Source of the DNA: Acidobacteriota bacterium
Lineage (GTDB): Bacteria > Acidobacteriota > Blastocatellia > RBC074
Assembly (NCBI GenBank): GCA_013140935.1
Contig: JABFSD010000772.1
Coordinates: 1-10,335, forward strand
Direction of reading: 5' to 3'
Length of the DNA: 10,335 nt
Both the position numbers and the translations under genes were made by a program. Each line of letters opens with the position of its first letter. Positions within the stretch are counted from its first letter, which is position 1. Positions 6,198 through 10,335 of this stretch are shown here, piece by piece. The notes beneath the pieces were generated by a model that saw nothing but the letters and a program-made list of their open reading frames with translations, did no database searches and had not been told where the DNA came from.

Positions 6198-7535
6198 ATG
6201 CCCAACCGCACCATCATTCAAAACGCGACGATCATCACGCTTGATGCCGCCCACCGCATTTTCACCGGCGACCTTGTCGTCGAACATCAGCGCATCGCCG
6301 CTTTCGACCAGCCTTATTCAGCTTCATTCAACGGTGCCACCGACGACGTAATTGACGCACGCGGCAAAGTCCTGCTGCCCGGCTTTGTTCAGACACACAT
6401 TCATCTTTGCCAAACGCTCTTTCGCGGCGCAGCCGACGATCTCGCCTTGATTGACTGGCTGAAACAGCGCGTCTGGCCGATGGAAGCGGCGCATACGCCC
6501 GCGTCGCTTTACGCTTCGGCGCAACTGGGCATTGCTGAATTGATACGTGGCGGTACGACCTGCGCGCTGACAATGGAAACGGTCAATCACACCGAAGCCG
6601 TCTTTCAAGCCGTTGCTGACACGGGTTTTCGCGCTACGGTAGGCAAATGCATGATGGACGCGGGCGATGACGTACCCGCCGCCTTGCACGAACAAGCCGA
6701 CGCTTCACTCAACGAATCGCTGACCTTGCTCAAACGCTGGCACGGACGCGACGACGGACGCATTCGCTATTGTTTTGCGCCGCGTTTCGCTGTGAGTTGC
6801 AGCCGTCCGCTGCTCGAACAAGTCGCCGCGCGAGCCTCTCAGTACGGCGTGATCATTCACACCCACGCCTCAGAAAACCGCGACGAGATTGCTTATGTCG
6901 AACAGATGACGGGACAGCGCAATATCGCCTATCTCAACGACGTAGGTCTCACCGGCCCGCACGTCGTACTCGCCCATTGCATCTGGCTCGACGACGCCGA
7001 GATGGCCTTGCTTGCCGACACGCACACTCGTGTAGCCCATTGCCCTTCGTCGAATCTCAAACTCGCTTCGGGCATCGCCCGCATCAGCGAAATGCTCGAA
7101 CGCGGCATTTCGGTTTCGCTCGGCGCTGACGGAGCGCCCTGCAACAACCGACTGGATATGTTCACCGAAATGCGTACGGCAGCGCTGTTGCAAAAGGTTC
7201 AGTACGGTTCGCGTGCGCTGCCTGCGCTGACGGCGTTGCGAATGGCTACGATTGAAGGGGCTAAAGCATTAGGACTGGGCGATCAAATCGGAAGCATCGA
7301 GATTGGCAAGCGGGCTGACTTGATGTTGTTGAACTTGAATCAACTGCACACTACGCCGCAGCCTGATTTGGTTTCGACGATTGTTTACGCCGCACAATCG
7401 TCCGACGTTGAGTTGGTGATGATTGAAGGCAAGGTCGTTTGGCGGGAAGGCGCGTTCACGAACTTAAATGAGTCGGCGATTTTAACTGCGGCGAATGAGC
7501 AAGCCGCATTCATACAGGACGCGCAACGTAATTGA
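6198..7535 (+). CDS. amidohydrolase, MTA/SAH/5'-deoxyadenosine deaminase type
   Basis: Metal-dependent hydrolase of the amidohydrolase superfamily, TRZ/ATZ subgroup (445 aa), cytoplasmic. Relatives deaminate S-adenosylhomocysteine, methylthioadenosine or 5'-deoxyadenosine, or dechlorinate s-triazines. The layout is a small beta-sandwich N-terminus, [17 protein letters not shown] with metal ligands His67 and His69, RGGTT (117-121), HTHASE with His223 and acid Glu226, LAHC with His260, [13 protein letters not shown] (281-293), GADGAPCNN with Asp311, and [10 protein letters not shown] returning to the sandwich. All catalytic positions are intact. GADGAPCNN and SNLKLASGI favour a nucleoside deaminase over a guanine or triazine enzyme, but the substrate is unproven. 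There is no clear Shine-Dalgarno before ATG 6198; the upstream sequence is mostly the palindromic repeat. Its last 26 bp overlap the convergent heme A synthase gene. Confidence 0.88.
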   Translation: MPNRTIIQNATIITLDAAHRIFTGDLVVEHQRIAAFDQPYSASFNGATDDVIDARGKVLLPGFVQTHIHLCQTLFRGAADDLALIDWLKQRVWPMEAAHTPASLYASAQLGIAELIRGGTTCALTMETVNHTEAVFQAVADTGFRATVGKCMMDAGDDVPAALHEQADASLNESLTLLKRWHGRDDGRIRYCFAPRFAVSCSRPLLEQVAARASQYGVIIHTHASENRDEIAYVEQMTGQRNIAYLNDVGLTGPHVVLAHCIWLDDAEMALLADTHTRVAHCPSSNLKLASGIARISEMLERGISVSLGADGAPCNNRLDMFTEMRTAALLQKVQYGSRALPALTALRMATIEGAKALGLGDQIGSIEIGKRADLMLLNLNQLHTTPQPDLVSTIVYAAQSSDVELVMIEGKVVWREGAFTNLNESAILTAANEQAAFIQDAQRN

Positions 7536-8451
7536 TCGGCGTTTCAACCGCACGCGCCTCTCGCTCTTGCGATGCGTTGTAGGCCAGCAATAACAACACG
7601 ATCCACACCAAATCAGAAAGCAGCAAATGCACGAGCTGTAACCAAATCGGTGCGTGCAACAACAGATTCATCAGCCCTGCTAACAACTGCACCGTGACAA
7701 GCGCGACCAACGCATTCGCCAAGCGTTTGATCAACGCAATCGAACTTTGTTTGCGCGCCAGCATCGCAACGAATACCAACCAGCCGCTCACGGCCAGCGC
7801 GATGAGCGGATGATAAAACCGCAAGCGAATCAAAATGTGCGAAGTCGGCGAAAGGTCTTGCCGCAAGCCTTCGGCCAACGAAGTCACAGGAAACAACGTA
7901 CCGCCCAACGCCGTCACCGCTCCGCTCACGCCGAGCAAAAGCATGCCGAACAGCGCCAACGCGAAGCACCAACCGATGCGCAAAGAAATTTGATTCCGGC
8001 TTTCTGTCGCCAGCCATGCTGTCAGCGTAAGCGCACCGACCAGCAAAAACGTATTCACCAAATGCCCCGACATCCACAACCCGCGCGCGATGGATTTGTT
8101 TTCCGCGACGTATTCAAACAGCACCAAGCCCGCGCCAATCAGAGCTTCGGTAAACATCAAGACCAACGCAACGACGGCGATTCGTCGCACCGGATGTCTG
8201 GCCGCGTAAGCGCGAAACGCCCATACCACCATTGCCACGACCAACAGCAACGCGATGCCGCTGGTAGCGCGGTGCGAAATCTCGATTAGCGTTTTCATTG
8301 AAGGCGCGCGCGGGATAACCGCGCCGTTGCATAACGGCCAATGGCTGCCGCAACCCGCGCCCGAACCCGAAGCGCGCACGAAGGCACCCCATACGATCAC
8401 GAGCAGGTTGAAAGCCAATACGAACCACGCGAAGCGCGCATAACGAGACAT
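7510..8451 (-). CDS. ctaA: heme A synthase, COX15/CtaA family
   Basis: Integral membrane monooxygenase converting heme O to heme A for aa3-type cytochrome oxidase, indicating aerobic respiration. The 313-aa protein has about eight hydrophobic helices in two homologous four-helix halves. The four conserved heme-ligand His are present, one per signature: EISH60R, MSGH130, FYH214P and LVH275. Glu57 (same number as the catalytic Glu of Bacillus CtaA) is kept. Cys34 and Cys41 in GCGSHWPLC form the N-terminal extracellular Cys pair, while a second Cys pair in the C-terminal half is absent. [14 protein letters not shown] is a strong family signature. ATG at 8451 has GAGGA (complement of 8458-8462) 6 nt upstream. 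No ctaB or cytochrome oxidase gene is adjacent, so it appears as a single-gene unit, divergent from the MFS gene and convergent with the amidohydrolase. Confidence 0.94.
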   Translation of the reverse strand: MSRYARFAWFVLAFNLLVIVWGAFVRASGSGAGCGSHWPLCNGAVIPRAPSMKTLIEISHRATSGIALLLVVAMVVWAFRAYAARHPVRRIAVVALVLMFTEALIGAGLVLFEYVAENKSIARGLWMSGHLVNTFLLVGALTLTAWLATESRNQISLRIGWCFALALFGMLLLGVSGAVTALGGTLFPVTSLAEGLRQDLSPTSHILIRLRFYHPLIALAVSGWLVFVAMLARKQSSIALIKRLANALVALVTVQLLAGLMNLLLHAPIWLQLVHLLLSDLVWIVLLLLAYNASQEREARAVETPINYVARPV

Positions 8452-8511
8452 CGTTTTTCCTCAAGATAGAAGCGGTTAGATCAAAAGAAGCGGCAGCATA
8501 ACACCGTGAGA

Positions 8512-8540
8512 CAGCGTTTCGCACAGCGTTCGAAACGCTG
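8512..8540. repeat. 10-bp inverted repeat with nested third copy in a divergent intergenic region
   Basis: CAGCGTTTCG (8512-8521) and its exact reverse complement CGAAACGCTG (8531-8540) are separated by 9 nt. A near-copy CAGCGTTCG (8524-8532) lies between them, so two direct copies and one inverted copy of the same word are packed into 29 bp. An outer GGCAGC/GCTGCC pair (8492-8497 with 8537-8542) offers an alternative fold. It lies in the 237-bp gap (8452-8688) between divergent ctaA and the MFS gene, 61 bp from the ctaA start. It could be a two-way operator, a 5'-leader hairpin or a dispersed repeat. Apart from the two ribosome sites I see nothing else definite in the gap. Confidence 0.6.
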
Positions 8541-8676
8541 CCTAATCACCGTTTGAACTTATGAGAGGCCACGGCTATGCTACGCCGCGTTTTGCGACCC
8601 CGCTTTGTGTTGGATACGCAAGCGACGCCTTCATTTCACGTTTCACCACTTCAATTTCAAAGCAGCTTTTATCGCT

Positions 8677-8684
8677 GGAGGAAG
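8677..8684 (+). promoter_or_regulatory. strong ribosome binding site fixing the MFS start
   Basis: GGAGGAAG ends 4 nt before ATG 8689, with the GGAGG core 7 nt away. This is the best Shine-Dalgarno in the window and excludes the upstream in-frame TTG at 8605, whose extra residues do not look like MFS sequence. Confidence 0.85.
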
Positions 8685-8688
8685 CCTG

Positions 8689-9951
8689 ATGTTTCAGGAA
8701 ACCAAGACGAACGTGCGCTGGCACGTGTGCGCTCTGCTCTTTTTTGCGACCGTCGTGAATTACATTGACCGTCAGGTACTCGGTACGCTCGCACCCGAGT
8801 TGCAGACCAAAATCGGCTGGTCGGAATCGGATTACGCCAACATCGTGATTGCTTTTCAGGTGGCTTACGCCGTGATGTTTCTGGTGTGGGGTGGCGTGCT
8901 GGATCGCATCGGCGTGAAATGGGGCTTTGCGATTGCGATTGTCTTGTGGTCGTTTGCCGGCATGTCGCACGCCTTTGCCGCCAGCGCCATCGGGTTCAGC
9001 ATCGCGCGCTTTCTGTTAGGCATCGGCGAAGCCGCCAACTTCCCCGCTTCGTTAAAAGCCGTAGCCGAGTGGTTTCCGAAAAAGGAGCGGGCGCTGGCAA
9101 CGGGCATCTTCAACGCAGGCACGAATGTCGGCGCGATTCTCGCTCCCGCCACTGCGCTTTATCTTTCTGCCAAGTTCGGTTGGCAAAGCGCCTTCCTTTT
9201 CACAGGAGCCGTCGGCTTGCTCTGGCTGATCTGGTGGTGGGCTTATTACCAAAAGCCCGAAGACCATCCGCGCATTTCCGAATCTGAATTCAAGCACATC
9301 CGTGACGGCGAACCCGAAGAAGTCGGCGAGAAAACGCCGTGGCTGCCGTTGTTAGGCCATCGGCAAACGTGGGCTTTCGCGTTCGGCAAAATGCTGACCG
9401 ATCCGGTGTGGTGGTTTTATCTGTTCTGGTTGCCGAAATTTCTCGGCAAGAATTACGGCATTAAAGGCACGGCGCTGATTCCCTTTCTCACTGTGGTTTA
9501 TCTCATCGCCGACGTAGGGTCAGTCGGCGGCGGCTGGATTTCATCCGCCCTCATCAAACGCGGCTGGACAGTGAACAAAGCGCGCAAGACTACGATGTTC
9601 GCTTTCGCCTTTTTTATGCCGCTCGTGACGCTGGCTTATTACGTCACCAATGTTTGGGTAGCGGTCACGCTGATCGGCTTTGCCGCCGCCGCACATCAAG
9701 GCTGGTCGGCGAATCTGTTCACGTTGACGGGGGACATGTTCCCGCGCAAAGCGGTCGGCTCGGTCGTAGGCATCGGCAGTTGCGCCGGTGCCATTGGCGG
9801 CATCATCTTGCCCTATTACGCCGGTCAAGTGCTGGATAAAAACCCCAGCTATTATTTGCCGATGTTCATCATTGCCGGTACGGCGTATCTGGTCGCGTGG
9901 TGCGTCGTGCATGCATTAGCGCCCAAACTCGAACCGGCCAAAATTGATTAA
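8689..9951 (+). CDS. MFS transporter, anion:cation symporter (ExuT/hexuronate-like) family
   Basis: Twelve-helix inner-membrane secondary transporter of 420 aa, a normal length. The call to the ACS family (proton-coupled uptake of sugar acids such as galacturonate/glucuronate, or other organic anions) rests on several motifs. These are NYIDRQVLGTLAPELQ near the start of helix 1 (24-39), MFS motif A GGVLDRIGVKWG between helices 2 and 3 (68-79), RFLLGIGEAANFPASLKAVAEWFP (107-130) and ERALATGIFNAGTNVGAILAP (133-153). The central loop after helix 6 (PEDHPRISESEFKHI) is the typical cytoplasmic hinge. Substrate is not determinable: no uronate isomerase, dehydratase or regulator gene is adjacent. 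A 10-bp inverted repeat lies about 150 bp upstream and could be an operator. It converges on a nucleoside transporter gene 19 bp away. Confidence 0.9.
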   Translation: MFQETKTNVRWHVCALLFFATVVNYIDRQVLGTLAPELQTKIGWSESDYANIVIAFQVAYAVMFLVWGGVLDRIGVKWGFAIAIVLWSFAGMSHAFAASAIGFSIARFLLGIGEAANFPASLKAVAEWFPKKERALATGIFNAGTNVGAILAPATALYLSAKFGWQSAFLFTGAVGLLWLIWWWAYYQKPEDHPRISESEFKHIRDGEPEEVGEKTPWLPLLGHRQTWAFAFGKMLTDPVWWFYLFWLPKFLGKNYGIKGTALIPFLTVVYLIADVGSVGGGWISSALIKRGWTVNKARKTTMFAFAFFMPLVTLAYYVTNVWVAVTLIGFAAAAHQGWSANLFTLTGDMFPRKAVGSVVGIGSCAGAIGGIILPYYAGQVLDKNPSYYLPMFIIAGTAYLVAWCVVHALAPKLEPAKID

Positions 9952-9957
9952 CGATGC

Positions 9958-10005
9958 GCGATGGCAGCGATTACGGTTTCCCCATTAACACGCCGCTGCC
10001 ATCGC
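9958..10005. repeat. perfect 12-bp inverted repeat across the convergent 3' ends
   Basis: GCGATGGCAGCG (9958-9969) and CGCTGCCATCGC (9994-10005) are exact reverse complements with a 24-nt spacer. The right arm and spacer encode the last residues and stop of the minus-strand transporter, and the left arm lies in the 19-bp gap before the MFS stop. On the minus strand AATTTT follows about 10 nt beyond the stem, too far for a classic intrinsic terminator. On the plus strand no T-tract follows. It may act as a bidirectional 3'-end hairpin that blocks read-through or protects the transcripts. Confidence 0.6.
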
Positions 10006-10335
10006 TGAACATTCCGGCCACGCAGCCCGTCATTAACGTAGCCAGCGTCGCCGCCAGCAAAGCGCGAAAGCCCAGCCGCGCCAGATCATCGCGCCGCGAC
10101 GGAGCCAGCGCCGCCGTGCCTCCGACGAAGATGGCGATAGAGGCTACATGCGTGAAGCCGCAGAGCGCGTAACTCAGAATGACGACGGTGCGCGGGCCGG
10201 TGATTTGCCCGCTCGAAATCATGCTGGCGAGGTCTTGATAAGAGACGACTTCGGTGAGTACGACGCGTTCGCCTAAGAGCTTGGCGGCTTCGGCCAGGTC
10301 GGCGCGCGCGATGCCCAGCAGCGCGGCGAAGGGAT
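9971..10335 (-). CDS. concentrative nucleoside transporter (NupC/CNT family), C-terminal part
   Basis: Only the last 120 codons are in the window; the gene continues past the right edge, so its start is not visible. The frame is open from the edge to TAA at 9971-9973. The visible part matches the C-terminal domain of Na+- or H+-coupled nucleoside symporters. It has an [17 protein letters not shown] segment (compare LGTKxVLNEFVAY in NupC), where Glu plus a neighbouring polar residue contribute to nucleoside and ion binding. It then has [24 protein letters not shown] and a final helix ending [13 protein letters not shown]. The usual Asn of the LNEF element is Thr here, and the usual Asn after CGF is also replaced (FTH instead of FAN). 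A short polar tail ([11 protein letters not shown]) follows, encoded in the hairpin loop region. Confidence 0.85.
   Translation of the reverse strand, partial: PFAALLGIARADLAEAAKLLGERVVLTEVVSYQDLASMISSGQITGPRTVVILSYALCGFTHVASIAIFVGGTAALAPSRRDDLARLGFRALLAATLATLMTGCVAGMFSDGSGVLMGKP

Noticed and set aside
7747..8289. Plus-strand open frame opposite ctaA rich in Gln, Arg and His
   Set aside because: The composition is typical of the antisense of a hydrophobic membrane protein gene; there is no ribosome site or family resemblance.
8592..8620. TTGCGA with a downstream GATACG as a promoter for the MFS gene
   Set aside because: The -10 match is poor and the spacing is off (15 nt); there was not enough support to annotate it.
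8605..8688. N-terminal extension of the MFS transporter
   Set aside because: It would place the strong Shine-Dalgarno GGAGGAAG inside the coding region, and the extra residues look non-coding.
1..10335. Defence system, prophage, insertion sequence, tRNA or rRNA
   Set aside because: No transposase, integrase, nuclease, toxin-antitoxin, cloverleaf or rRNA-like sequence was recognised in either strand.

Overview
This window is a bacterial chromosomal segment of moderately high GC content, with no phage, plasmid, CRISPR or transposase sequence and no tRNA or rRNA that I can see. The gene set is a type 2 IPP isomerase beside hopanoid genes, an ECF sigma factor with a Spy/CpxP-like partner, a COX15-type heme A synthase and an ExuT-like transporter. 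It suggests an aerobic, hopanoid-making Gram-negative-type bacterium. Acidobacteriota (Blastocatellia-like) is my best guess from gene content and style. That is inference and was not tested by any search.

Layout. (1) 57-3518, plus strand, is an isoprenoid/hopanoid block. It holds fni (IPP/DMAPP isomerase), hpnG (adenosylhopane nucleosidase/phosphorylase) overlapping fni by 4 nt, a YjbQ/UPF0047 protein behind its own candidate promoter, and hpnA (hopanoid-associated NAD-dependent epimerase) 7 nt further on. (2) 3633-5202, plus strand, is a signalling cassette. It holds an ECF sigma factor, a small single-pass membrane protein that may be its anti-sigma factor, and a membrane-anchored Spy/CpxP-like protein with a polyproline tail. 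It is closed by a strong intrinsic terminator at 5251-5295. (3) 5325-6092 is an inositol-monophosphatase-family (HisN-like) phosphatase. It is followed by an unusual palindrome made of three 9-bp units facing three reversed units (6094-6180). (4) 6198-7535 is an amidohydrolase of the MTA/SAH/5'-deoxyadenosine deaminase type, whose 3' end overlaps by 26 bp the convergent heme A synthase gene (7510-8451, minus). (5) A 237-bp divergent intergenic region with a 10-bp inverted repeat leads to an MFS anion:cation symporter (8689-9951). This converges on the 3' part of a concentrative nucleoside transporter (minus strand, truncated by the window end). A perfect 12-bp inverted repeat spans that junction.

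How the genes fit together. fni supplies the C5 isomers for squalene and hopene, while HpnG and HpnA act in hopanoid side-chain metabolism. A squalene-hopene cyclase and HpnH are expected nearby but lie outside the window. The sigma cassette looks like a self-contained envelope-stress module. The remaining genes are housekeeping or transport genes without an obvious common pathway.

I found no convincing new multi-gene system. The observations most worth a second look are the Met in place of an active-site Gln in the IPP isomerase, the 9-bp-unit palindrome, and the make-up of the sigma cassette.
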